The translations under genes were made by a program, and so were the position numbers. This document shows positions 46,204 to 54,376 of a DNA stretch of 64,000 nucleotides, in pieces. Where the stretch lies: positions 2,480,001 to 2,544,000 of the forward strand of contig NZ_CP165782.1 of assembly GCF_000513895.2 (NCBI RefSeq), read 5' to 3'. This DNA is from Ensifer sp. WSM1721 (GTDB taxonomy: Bacteria; Pseudomonadota; Alphaproteobacteria; Rhizobiales; Rhizobiaceae). The notes beneath the pieces are model-generated. The model worked only from the letters and a program-made list of their open reading frames with translations, had not been told where the DNA came from and searched no databases. The first letter of the stretch is position 1, and each line of letters opens with the position of its first letter.

Positions 46204-47067
46204 TCACGCCCTCTCGATCTTCAGCCAGCGGGCACAAAGGACGTAGGCGAGCGTAACCACGAGCATCAGGATGATGGAGAGCGCCGCAGCCATCGGAAAG
46301 TCCGCCCGCCGACCGAGCTGCAGCATGATGATCTGCGGCAGGACCAGCTCATTGTTGCCACCGAGGATCTGCGGCGTGACATAGTCGCCGATGCAGAGCA
46401 CGAAGGTCAGGAAAGCACCGGTCATGATGCCCGGCAGTGTCAGCGGCAGGATGACATGCCAGAAGGTCTGGAACGCGTTGGCACCGAGATCGGCGGCGGC
46501 ACGCCGGTAATTGGGAGAAAGCTGTATCAGGTTGGAATAGATCGTCAGCGTCAGCAACATGACGAAGAAGTGCACGAAGCCGAGCACGGTCGCGCTGCGC
46601 GTGCTGGCGATCTCGATCGGCTCGGCAATGACGCCGAGACCCATGAGGCCCTGGTTGATGACACCGTTCTTGGACAGAACGAGGAGCCACGAATAGGACC
46701 GCACCACATAGGAGGTCCAGAACGGCAGGATGGCGAGGATCAGCGCCATGCGCTGCAAGCGTTTCGGCACCCGTTCGGCGATGATCCAGGCGAGCGGATA
46801 GGCAAGCAGCACCGAGAGTACGGTGACGATCAGCGTGATTTCGACCGAATTCGTCAGCCCTTTGAGGAAAGCGCTCTCCAAAAAGAAACGCAGGTAATTG
46901 TCGAGATTCCAGACCCGGACGATCTCCCGCCCCTCGCGCTTCCAAAGGCTCATCGCCGCCGTGAAGACGAAAGGGGCGACGAAGAAGGCGATGGTCCACA
47001 GAAGCGCCGGGGCGACAAAGCCCCAGGCTTTCCGGCGATCGACGTCTTCAAGGGTGACGACTGTCAT
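46204..47067 (-). CDS. polyamine-type ABC importer permease, PotB-like, second system (287 aa)
   Basis: Permease with an N-terminal cytoplasmic segment, six helices and the coupling loop RRAAADLGANAFQTFWHVILP. The LPFWTSYVVRSYSW block is typical of PotB/PotH. It is separated from the binding-protein gene by 136 bp and coupled closely to the PotC-like gene. Confidence 0.94.
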   Translation of the reverse strand: MTVVTLEDVDRRKAWGFVAPALLWTIAFFVAPFVFTAAMSLWKREGREIVRVWNLDNYLRFFLESAFLKGLTNSVEITLIVTVLSVLLAYPLAWIIAERVPKRLQRMALILAILPFWTSYVVRSYSWLLVLSKNGVINQGLMGLGVIAEPIEIASTRSATVLGFVHFFVMLLTLTIYSNLIQLSPNYRRAAADLGANAFQTFWHVILPLTLPGIMTGAFLTFVLCIGDYVTPQILGGNNELVLPQIIMLQLGRRADFPMAAALSIILMLVVTLAYVLCARWLKIERA

Positions 47068-47203
47068 GAAGGCTCCATGCGGAGTTCACCGCGCGACAAA
47101 TCTGCAAACTCGACGCCCATCCTGACCATCAGGCGCTCGGGGCCTCGTGCGGGTGCGGACACCGCGAGGGTCGTTTCCCGGAGGAAAGGACCACCGGCGC
47201 ATC

Positions 47204-48301
47204 CTATTGCTGCAGCATTTCGGTCCAGGCATCCTGGAACTGCTGATCGAGTTCCGCGCTCGGGATCGGATAGAGCTGTGTCTTCTTGAGGTACTCCGCC
47301 TGATCGTCGAACCGCAGTGCCGCCTTCTGTGCCTCAGTCAGATGCGCCCCGGCCTTGCTGTTGGCCGGCATCGCCCAATAGCAGGAGGACGTCGCTAGCC
47401 GTGCCTGCCCTTCCGGACTGAGGATGTACTGCACGAATTTCAGTGCAAGCTCCTGCCTGGTGGAATTCTTCATCACGCCGATCGACTGCGCCCAGCGGAC
47501 GGCCCCCTGGTCAGGGATCGTCCAATCGAGGTTCGGCTTGTCGCCGGAGAGGCCGGCGGTGAGCCACTCGCCGCCGCCGACGAGAATGTCGACCTCCCCG
47601 GTCGCAAGCGCCGTCTGCGAGGAAACCACATCGCTCACCTGCTTGGACACGGCCCGCATCGCCGCGAGCTTTTCCTTGATCGCCGGCATGTCCGCATCGG
47701 AGAGCTCGGCCGTCTTCTTGCCGAGCCCAAGGCCGACAAGACCGATCACCGGCAGATAATAGTCATAGATGGCAACCCTGCCCTTGTATTTCTCGGACCA
47801 CATGACCGACAGGTCCTGCATGTCCTTCGGATCGACCTTCGTCTTGTCGTAGGAGATGGTGTTGTAGCCGAACTTCTCGGTGACGGCGTAGGTCTTGCCG
47901 TCCTTCATGTTGTTGGCCTCCATCCGCACTTCCGGGAAGATGTCCGCAATCGGCAGTTTGTCGGCCGGCATTTCCGCCAGGAGGTCGAGCTCGATCGTGC
48001 GATGGACATCGACTCCGTCGATCACCAGCACGTCCCAGTCACCGGGCCGCGATTGATCGAGGATCGACAGCGCCGCGCCGGTACCCTCATAGACCTTGAA
48101 ATTCACCTTGACGTCGTTGGCTTTCTCGAAAGGCTCGAGCAGCGCGGGATCGGTGTGGTCGCACCACACCAGCGCATTGAGCTCCTCCTGCGCAAAGGCC
48201 GGCACCGGAGCGGAGCTAATCGATGCGACCGTGACGGCAAGCGCCGCCGCCGAGGCGAGAAGACGACGCGCGGCCGCGCCACCGTGGACTGACTTCATCA
48301 T
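47204..48301 (-). CDS. polyamine-type ABC importer periplasmic binding protein, second system (365 aa)
   Basis: PotD/PotF-like binding protein with a long signal peptide (MMKSVHGGAAARRLLASA and following; cleavage near AFAQEE, about residue 38). The mature start LNALVWCDHTDPALLEPFEK, the DVLVIDGVDV strand and the C-terminal VQYILSPEGQARLA helix are typical. AGAGGG lies eight bases before the first of two ATGs. It is the first gene of an operon with two permeases, ATPase, MBL-fold hydrolase and ALDH, and is divergent from a TetR regulator. Its ligand is probably an amine or amino-acid-like compound. Confidence 0.93.
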   Translation of the reverse strand: MMKSVHGGAAARRLLASAAALAVTVASISSAPVPAFAQEELNALVWCDHTDPALLEPFEKANDVKVNFKVYEGTGAALSILDQSRPGDWDVLVIDGVDVHRTIELDLLAEMPADKLPIADIFPEVRMEANNMKDGKTYAVTEKFGYNTISYDKTKVDPKDMQDLSVMWSEKYKGRVAIYDYYLPVIGLVGLGLGKKTAELSDADMPAIKEKLAAMRAVSKQVSDVVSSQTALATGEVDILVGGGEWLTAGLSGDKPNLDWTIPDQGAVRWAQSIGVMKNSTRQELALKFVQYILSPEGQARLATSSCYWAMPANSKAGAHLTEAQKAALRFDDQAEYLKKTQLYPIPSAELDQQFQDAWTEMLQQ

Positions 48302-48353
48302 TCTGTTGCCCTCTGTTTGTGACGCTCGTTTCGGCGCCTTCAAAAAAGCTTGA

Positions 48354-48388
48354 ATGAACTCATTTTTTAAGTCAATCTCAATTTTGAG
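48354..48388. promoter_or_regulatory. candidate TetR operator region between the binding-protein and tetR genes
   Basis: Two short perfect palindromes lie in the divergent, A/T-rich gap: ATGAACTCAT-type ATGA-AC-TCAT (48354-48363) and CTCAATTTTGAG (48377-48388). They sit where the promoters of both genes should be. The assignment to the TetR protein is inferred only from position. Confidence 0.5.
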
Positions 48389-48414
48389 GACATTCACAAT
48401 TGCAGGAATATTGC

Positions 48415-49032
48415 ATGGCGGGCTTGCGAGCACGACAAAAGGCAGACCGGAATCGGCGTATTTTGGAAGCGGCGACCGACCTCTTCCGCGACGTCGGCTA
48501 CGACAGCGCCCGCATTGAGGACATTGCGGAGCGTGCGGAGGTCTCGGTCGGCACTTTCTACAACTATTATGAGAACAAGGGCGACATCCTGGTCGCGACC
48601 GTCTCGATGGAGGTCGAGGAAGTCCTGGCGGCCGGCAAGGCAATCGTGGACGACCCGCCGGCTTCCGTCGAACGGGCGCTCGAGGCGTTGATCGGCCAGT
48701 ATTACGGCCATTCGCTCGTCTATCTCAGCAAGGAAATGTGGCGCACGGCGATGGCGATTTCGATCCAGCAGCCGGCGAGCCCTTTCAGCAAGCGCTACAC
48801 CGAACTCGACCGGCGGCTTTGCGATCAGGTCACAACCCTCATCCGCAAGCTGCAGTTGAAAGGCCTCGTCGCGCCGGACCTCGACACGCAGGCCGTCGGC
48901 GAGATGTTCTTCAACAATCTCAACATGGAGTTCACCGAGTTCGCCAAGGACGAGGCGATGTCGCTCGATGAGCTCAAGGCGCGTGTCGCGCGACAGAACC
49001 GGCCGCTTGCCACATTGATCGCCAGCCGCTGA
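48415..49032 (+). CDS. TetR-family transcriptional regulator (205 aa)
   Basis: The N-terminal helix-turn-helix is RILEAATDLFRDVGYDSARIEDIAERAEVSVGTFYNYYENKGDIL (quoted in parts: DIAERAEVSVGTFYNYY is the recognition element), followed by an all-helical ligand/dimerisation domain. AGGAAT precedes the ATG at 48415; a TTG five codons upstream is less likely. It is divergent from the polyamine-type binding-protein gene and presumably represses that operon. The following SnoaL-like gene is 22 bp downstream on the same strand and may be co-transcribed. Confidence 0.93.
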   Translation: MAGLRARQKADRNRRILEAATDLFRDVGYDSARIEDIAERAEVSVGTFYNYYENKGDILVATVSMEVEEVLAAGKAIVDDPPASVERALEALIGQYYGHSLVYLSKEMWRTAMAISIQQPASPFSKRYTELDRRLCDQVTTLIRKLQLKGLVAPDLDTQAVGEMFFNNLNMEFTEFAKDEAMSLDELKARVARQNRPLATLIASR

Positions 49033-49054
49033 TCCAGCCTTCAACGGGATGACA

Positions 49055-49450
49055 ATGACGCATGATCAGACCCAAGCGGTGCTTGCCGCCGCCGACCGGC
49101 TCGTGGCCGCTTTCGCGCGCCATGACAGCCCTGCCTATTTCGCTGCCTTTGCTCCGGCGGCCACCTTCGTGTTCCACAATCTCGATCGGCCGTTGCTGAG
49201 CCGCGCCGAATACGAGGCGGAATGGGCCTTATGGGAGGAGCGTGACGGCTTCCGCGTCCTCGCCTGCCGGTCCAGCGACCGGCATGTCCAGATGCTCGGC
49301 GACGTCGCGATCTTCACGCACCGCGTTGAAACGGAGCTTGAATTCGCCGGCGAGCCGACAACGACGAAAGAGCGGGAAACGATCGTGTTCGAGAGGACGC
49401 CAGCCGGAGAATGGCGGGCGGTGCATGAGCACCTATCGCCGCTGCGCTGA
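49055..49450 (+). CDS. SnoaL/NTF2-like protein (131 aa)
   Basis: Small alpha+beta barrel protein: an N-terminal helix (VLAAADRLVAAFARHD), the block AYFAAFAPAATFVFHN and a C-terminal strand GEWRAVHEHLS give the typical SnoaL/DUF4440 pattern. The start may be 49055 or 49049 (two codons longer); the GGGA spacing favours 49055. It follows tetR closely. It could be an isomerase or binding protein; function not assignable. Confidence 0.85.
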   Translation: MTHDQTQAVLAAADRLVAAFARHDSPAYFAAFAPAATFVFHNLDRPLLSRAEYEAEWALWEERDGFRVLACRSSDRHVQMLGDVAIFTHRVETELEFAGEPTTTKERETIVFERTPAGEWRAVHEHLSPLR

Positions 49451-49452
49451 CC

Positions 49453-49602
49453 TCAGATCGCGCCAATGACGAGCGCGCAGATGAAACAGAAGGCGGCGGC
49501 CACCGCAATCGAGTGGGGGATGAGATTCGCCGGCGATCGCCGTGATGGTTGAGCCTGGTAGACGGTGTAGCGGGCTTGGGTCATCGCCTTTGTCGCGTTC
49601 AT
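49453..49602 (-). CDS. small single-helix membrane protein (49 aa)
   Basis: Starts MNATKAMTQARYTVYQ with a cytosolic basic segment (PSRRSPANLIPHS) and ends with one hydrophobic helix (IAVAAAFCFICALVIGAI). GGAGAGACGAG lies directly upstream of the ATG, which is a strong ribosome-binding site for so short a gene. It converges on the SnoaL-like gene with 2 bp between stops. No known function; proteins of this layout occur in other Rhizobiales as far as I recall. Confidence 0.65.
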   Translation of the reverse strand: MNATKAMTQARYTVYQAQPSRRSPANLIPHSIAVAAAFCFICALVIGAI

Positions 49603-49628
49603 CTCGTCTCTCCGCTGTTTGACCCGGG

Positions 49629-49671
49629 CGAGAGAAAGTGCGTTCGGTTTTCCGCACACATCCCGCTCCGA
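49629..49671. repeat. partial RIME-like palindromic module
   Basis: Upstream of the 49-residue protein gene, CGG-TTTT-CCG (49645-49654) followed by CACATCCCGCTCC is the reverse complement of one half of the first module at 20975-21026. Confidence 0.55.
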
Positions 49672-49786
49672 CTTTTCAGTCTATGGCGTTGGCCTGTATC
49701 CCATGTTCTCCTATATTCTCGATTGAGTTTGTAGATATTATTTTCTGTAGATCGCGCGAGGGATGAAAAATCCGTTTACGCCGGCG

Positions 49787-50704
49787 TTAGCGGCTGTTGT
49801 TGCGCTCGCGCTCCTGCAGGTGGCGCGACCAAGTTTCGCTGAACCAGGGCGTCAGCAACGACACGTCGGCCGAGCGGTGCGAGCGGCTGAGCCCGCTGTC
49901 GGGCTCGACCAAGGTCCAGATCGTGAAGGCGGTCAACTGATGCTTGCCGAAGGTCTGGATCAGCGGAATGTCGGCGGCATCGCGGCCGCGCGCGACGGGA
50001 ATGCGGCCTGCTCGCCGGGCATTGTTCTTGGCATCGAACGTGTACCAGCGGCCACCCAGGAAGACCTCGAACCAGGCGTTGAAATCCATCGGCGCCGGAG
50101 TCTCCGGCGCGCTGAGATCGGCCATGTAGCCGGCGACGTAACGGGCGGGCATGTTCATGCAGCGGCAAAGCGTGACGGCGAGATGCGCGTAGTCGCGGTT
50201 GACGCCTAGCCGGTCCTCATGCGCTTCGAGTGCCGTGCGCATCGCCTGCGCGTAGCCGTAGCTGAAGACCAGCCGGTCGTGCACGTAATCGCAGATTGCC
50301 TGCACGCGCTGCCATCCCGCCGGTACATCGCCGAAGAGCTTCCACGCCAGTGCGCCGAGCCGGTCAGTCTCGCAATAGCGGCTGGCGCAGAGATAGGGTA
50401 GCACGGCCGGCGGAAGCTTCGCCACCGGCACCGCTTCGGCCAACGGGTCGAAGGCGTCGAGCTTTCCCTCGTCCCTGATCACGGCGTCGTAATCGAGGCG
50501 CGTTTCCCCTTCGGGCAGGATCATGCGCAGACAGACATTGCCGTGCGGATCGGTCACTTCCTCCATCGGGACGACGGGCGACGCCACTGGCCCACGCTCG
50601 CGCACGACATCGTCGCGTCGTTCGGGCACAACTGAAAGATAGGTCATCATCGGGGTCGGCTGCGCACACTCGATGCCGATCTCGTAACCGAAGCGAATGA
50701 ACAT
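49787..50704 (-). CDS. transglutaminase-like protein lacking the catalytic Cys and His (305 aa)
   Basis: The N-terminal beta-rich domain (about 1-130) and the central transglutaminase-like core (about 150-240) match the bacterial transglutaminase-like group: AICDYVHDRLVFSYG, then DRLGVNRDYAHLAVTLCRCMNMPARYVAGY and DFNAWFEVFLGGRWYTFDAKNN (only short parts are diagnostic). In active relatives the first block reads GVCRDxAHL and the second DFHAW; here Cys is Asn (AAC) and His is Asn (AAC), so the triad is reduced to the Asp. GGGGAGG precedes the ATG at 50704. The frame is open upstream without domain character. Probably a pseudoenzyme or binding protein. Confidence 0.85.
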   Translation of the reverse strand: MFIRFGYEIGIECAQPTPMMTYLSVVPERRDDVVRERGPVASPVVPMEEVTDPHGNVCLRMILPEGETRLDYDAVIRDEGKLDAFDPLAEAVPVAKLPPAVLPYLCASRYCETDRLGALAWKLFGDVPAGWQRVQAICDYVHDRLVFSYGYAQAMRTALEAHEDRLGVNRDYAHLAVTLCRCMNMPARYVAGYMADLSAPETPAPMDFNAWFEVFLGGRWYTFDAKNNARRAGRIPVARGRDAADIPLIQTFGKHQLTAFTIWTLVEPDSGLSRSHRSADVSLLTPWFSETWSRHLQERERNNSR

Positions 50705-50981
50705 ATTCCAACCTCCCCTGATGGCCCGCGACGATCCGGCACTCTCCACGCCGTGAGCATCGGATGGCGTTCGGGGCCAGGTGACCCGATCCGGATGCTT
50801 CCCCCTTCGCGTTTTACCCGCGATCTCGTCGAAGACCGGCCCGGGAGCCGCAGACGCCTGCGAACGGGAAACTCTAGCGCAACATCCACTGCAGCGGAAT
50901 CGATCTCGAAGAGAAACGCGCGCCCGCCGCAACCGGCTGCCGCTAGCGCTGCTCGAAACGGTCAGGGAGCCTTCGCGGCGG

Positions 50982-52295
50982 TTACCAGCCGACCGCATCC
51001 TTGAACATGTACCACCAGGAGCCGACCGTCGAATATTGTGCCCGAAACATCCTCCCGCCGGGGAATGGATACCAGGGCAGCTTCGCAAAGACGTCGAAGC
51101 GGGTCGCGTCGCCGTCGATCGCTTCGGCAAGAATGCGGCCGAAGAGATGCGAACCCGTGACGCCGTGGCCGCTGTAGCCGTGCGCGAAATAGGTGTTGGC
51201 GCCGATCCGGCCCATCTGCGGCACGCGCGTGAAGGAGAGTGCGAAGTTGCCGCTCCAGGCATAGTCGATCTTCACGCCCCTGAGGCGCGGGAACACCTTT
51301 TCCATAGTGGGCCTGAGCTTGGCCGCGACGTCCGCCGGATCGGTACCGCCATAGACCGTGCCGCCGCCGAAGATCATGCGTTTGTCGGCGGAAAGCCGGA
51401 AATAGTCGAGGATATAGCGCACGTCCTCGACGCACATGTCGCTCGGGATCAGCGAATGGGCGAGTTCCTCGCCGAGTGGCGCTGTGGTGATGATCTGCGT
51501 CGAAACGGGCATGACGCGCGACACGAGCGTCGGCACTGCATCGCCGAGATAGGCGTTGCCGCAGAGCACGACAATGCGGGCGGCGACCTCGCCCCGATCG
51601 GTGTAGACGGTCGGCCGCGCCGCCTCGTGATCGACGCGCGTCACCGGCGACAGTTCATAGATGGTGCCGCCGAGGCTCTCGAAGGCGCGGGCCTCGCCGA
51701 GCACCAGATTGAGCGGATGCATGTGGCCGCCAGTGGTGTCGAGCATGCCGCCGCAATAGGCCTCGGAATTGACGAGCTTGCGCAAGGCCTCGCGATCGAG
51801 AAGCTGGTGATCGTCCATCCCGTATTTGCGCCAGAGCGCCTGCTTTGCCTCGAGCTGCTTCATATGCGCGCCGGTATAGGCGGTGTAGATGTTGCCCGGC
51901 TTCAGGTCGCACTCGATCTGATATTGGCTGACGAGCCGGCGGATGATCCGCCCGCCCTCCTGCACGAGACCGCCGATGAAGCGCGCGGCATCCTCGCCGT
52001 AGCGGCGCTCAATCGTCGACAGACTGGCATTGAGGCCGTTGACGATCTGGCCGCCATTGCGCCCCGAAGCGCCCCAGCCGACCTGAGCGCCTTCGACTAC
52101 GGTGACCTTGTAGCCCTTTTCGGCGAGATGGATGGCCGTCGACAGGCCGGAATAGCCGGCGCCGACAATGCAGATGTCTGCCTCGGTCCGGCCCTCAAGC
52201 TTGGCGGGCGTGCGGATGATGTTGCGGGAGGCGGCGTAGTAGCTCGTCGGATAGCGGCCGTCGCCGGCATAGGGTTTCTTCGCGCTTGCCATCAT
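50982..52295 (-). CDS. FAD-dependent amine oxidoreductase, PuuB (gamma-glutamylputrescine oxidase)-like (437 aa)
   Basis: DAO-family flavoprotein. The FAD-binding motif ICIVGAGYSGLSTAIHLAEKG is near residues 41-61, with VGWGASGRNGGQI in the next strand, which is the covalent/flavin-contact region of PuuB/OrdL-like oxidases, and the C-terminal flavin contact GYSGHGVTGSHLFG. Two ATGs (52295 and 52292) follow GGAAA. It is divergent from the GntR regulator with about 160 bp between. Oxidation of a gamma-glutamylated or free amine is likely, but a PuuA ligase is not in the window. Confidence 0.9.
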   Translation of the reverse strand: MMASAKKPYAGDGRYPTSYYAASRNIIRTPAKLEGRTEADICIVGAGYSGLSTAIHLAEKGYKVTVVEGAQVGWGASGRNGGQIVNGLNASLSTIERRYGEDAARFIGGLVQEGGRIIRRLVSQYQIECDLKPGNIYTAYTGAHMKQLEAKQALWRKYGMDDHQLLDREALRKLVNSEAYCGGMLDTTGGHMHPLNLVLGEARAFESLGGTIYELSPVTRVDHEAARPTVYTDRGEVAARIVVLCGNAYLGDAVPTLVSRVMPVSTQIITTAPLGEELAHSLIPSDMCVEDVRYILDYFRLSADKRMIFGGGTVYGGTDPADVAAKLRPTMEKVFPRLRGVKIDYAWSGNFALSFTRVPQMGRIGANTYFAHGYSGHGVTGSHLFGRILAEAIDGDATRFDVFAKLPWYPFPGGRMFRAQYSTVGSWWYMFKDAVGW

Positions 52296-52453
52296 ACAGT
52301 TTCCAGAAAGGCGCTGAGCCATTCGGCCGGACTTTGCAGGCCGTCGAGCCTTCGGCAGCAGGAGGCATATCGCAAATCTTGCCCCTTGACCATGCGGCGC
52401 TCCGGCTGCCATATTGCTCAGATGTCAGACCAATTCTGGTCCCGGAGAACCGG

Positions 52454-53170
52454 ATGCCCCAGCAGGATAGAGCGACGCTGCTGCCCTTGCCGCCCGTTGA
52501 TCGGGCGCAGCAGGTGATATCCGCGCTTGCCGACTACATCCAGGGAGCCGGCCTGAAGCCGGGCGACCGGCTGCCTGCCGAACGCGAGTTGATGGCGGCA
52601 CTTGCCGTCGGCCGCTCGACGGTTCGGGAAGTCCTCAGCCATTTCCAGGCGCTCGGCGTCGTCGAGGCGCGCAAAGGCAGCGGCACCTATCTCCTGCGTG
52701 CTATTTCCGGTGCGACCATCCACATGCCGCTGGCGCTCGACACTGAGCATCTGCGCGACGCCCTCCTGCAGACGCTGGAGGTGCGACGCGGCATCGAGGC
52801 CGAGGCCGGCATGGTGGCGGCGCGCCGGCGTACGGATACCGACCTCGTCAATATCGAGGCGAAGCTCGACGAGATGGAACGCGTCCATCTCGCCAAGGGC
52901 ACCTCCGGCCCGGAGGACCTCGCCTTCCACTTGGCGATCTACGACGCGACCCACAATCCGCTTTTCCGGCAACTGCTCGAGCAGATGCGCGAGGCCTTCG
53001 AGCGCTTCTGGGAGAAACCGTTCGACCGGCCGGATTTCGCTCGACGATCCTTTCCGTTTCACCGCACGCTCTTCAACGCGATCGCTGCGCAGGATGCCGA
53101 CGCCGCACGCCAGGAAACACTGAAAATCCTCGCAATCGTCGAGGAAGACATCAAGGAAATGTCCAGATGA
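52454..53170 (+). CDS. GntR-family regulator, FadR/FCD subgroup (238 aa)
   Basis: The N-terminal winged helix (GDRLPAERELMAALAVGRSTVREVLSHF in parts: RSTVREVL is the recognition helix) is followed by an FCD-type all-helical effector domain from about residue 85, with the metal/ligand residues typical of the group (DLAFHLAIYDATHNP, FHRTLFNAI). GGAG lies seven bases before the ATG at 52454. Its stop overlaps the start of the PLP enzyme (ATGA), so it is the first gene of the transporter operon and likely its own regulator. It is divergent from the PuuB-like oxidase. Confidence 0.93.
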   Translation: MPQQDRATLLPLPPVDRAQQVISALADYIQGAGLKPGDRLPAERELMAALAVGRSTVREVLSHFQALGVVEARKGSGTYLLRAISGATIHMPLALDTEHLRDALLQTLEVRRGIEAEAGMVAARRRTDTDLVNIEAKLDEMERVHLAKGTSGPEDLAFHLAIYDATHNPLFRQLLEQMREAFERFWEKPFDRPDFARRSFPFHRTLFNAIAAQDADAARQETLKILAIVEEDIKEMSR

Positions 53171-54339
53171 ACGACGGCTTCGATCCGTTCGACAGAGCCT
53201 CCCTGATCGTCGCCCACGACGACGGCCACGCCTTCGATGCCGTCGTGCCGCCGATCGTCCAGACGTCGCTTTTCACGTTCAAGGACTATGACGAGATGAT
53301 CGCCTCCTATCGGGGCGAGCGCGTGCGGCCGATCTATACGCGCGGCCTCAATCCTACGGTCCGGGCTTTCGAGGAGATGCTGGCCACGCTCGAAGGCGCG
53401 GAGGACGCGATCGGCTTTGCGAGCGGCATGTCGGCGATCTCCTCCACTGTGCTTTCCTTTGTCGAGCCGGGCGACCGGATCGTCGCGGTGAAGCATCTCT
53501 ATCCCGATGCCTTCCGCCTGTTCGGCACGCATCTGAAGCGCATGCGTATCGAAGTCACCTATGTCGACGGGCGCGACGAGGAGGCGGTCGCCAAGGCGCT
53601 TCCCGGTGCCAGGCTCTTCTACATGGAAAGCCCGACGAGTTGGGTGATGGACACCCACGACGTGGCGGCGCTGACGGCGGCCGCCAAGGCGCAAGGGATC
53701 GTCACCGTCATCGACAACAGCTGGGCGAGCCCGGTGTTCCAGCAGCCGATTTCGCTCGGTGTCGATCTCGTCATCCACTCCGCCTCGAAATATCTGAGCG
53801 GCCACAGCGATGTCGTCGCCGGCGTCGTCGCCGGCTCGAAGGAACTGATCGGCCGTATTCGCTCGGAAGCCTATCCTTATCTCGGAGGCAAGCTTTCGCC
53901 TTTCGACGCCTGGCTCCTGATCCGCGGGCTTCGCACCCTGCCGATCCGGATGAAGGCGCATGAGCGCTCGGCGCTCGCCATCGCCCGGCGCTTGGCCGAG
54001 CATCCGCTCGTCGAAGCCGTCTGCCATCCCGGCCTCGGAAACAAGCTGCCGCCGGGGCTCTCCGGCACGTCCGGCCTCTTCTCCTTCGTCTTCCGCGAGG
54101 GCGTCGACATCCGTCGCTTCGCCGATCACCTCGAATTCTTCAAGCTTGGCGTCTCCTGGGGCGGTCATGAAAGCCTCGTCGTACCTGGCGAAGTCGTCCT
54201 CGCGCAGAAAGCTCAACCCAATTCCGCGGTCGCCTTCGGCATTTCTCCGCGGTCGGTACGGCTCCATGTCGGCCTGGAGGGAACGGAGGCCCTCTGGAGC
54301 GATCTCGAAGCGGCGATCGCCGCCGCTTCGCAAGGCTGA
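53167..54339 (+). CDS. cystathionine beta-lyase-like PLP enzyme (390 aa)
   Basis: Cys/Met metabolism PLP-dependent enzyme (fold type I). Key residues: YTRGLNPT (cofactor phosphate contact of the partner subunit), SGMSAISST, DNSWASPVF with the PLP-binding Asp, and the Schiff-base Lys in HSASKYLSGHSD (about residue 206). GGHESLV and the C-terminal SVRLHVGLEG are typical of MetC/STR3-like enzymes. It is coupled to gntR by ATGA and lies 37 bp before the sugar-type binding-protein gene. The genuine substrate may be a C-S or amino compound imported by the transporter rather than cystathionine. Confidence 0.92.
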   Translation: MNDGFDPFDRASLIVAHDDGHAFDAVVPPIVQTSLFTFKDYDEMIASYRGERVRPIYTRGLNPTVRAFEEMLATLEGAEDAIGFASGMSAISSTVLSFVEPGDRIVAVKHLYPDAFRLFGTHLKRMRIEVTYVDGRDEEAVAKALPGARLFYMESPTSWVMDTHDVAALTAAAKAQGIVTVIDNSWASPVFQQPISLGVDLVIHSASKYLSGHSDVVAGVVAGSKELIGRIRSEAYPYLGGKLSPFDAWLLIRGLRTLPIRMKAHERSALAIARRLAEHPLVEAVCHPGLGNKLPPGLSGTSGLFSFVFREGVDIRRFADHLEFFKLGVSWGGHESLVVPGEVVLAQKAQPNSAVAFGISPRSVRLHVGLEGTEALWSDLEAAIAAASQG

Positions 54340-54376
54340 CGAACAAGCAACCAGCGAGAACAAAAGGGAACAAAAA

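Noticed and set aside
50781..52517. 578-residue plus-strand frame opposite the PuuB-like oxidase
   Set aside because: The FAD-binding motif and all conserved blocks are on the minus strand; the plus-strand frame has no recognisable domain or start.
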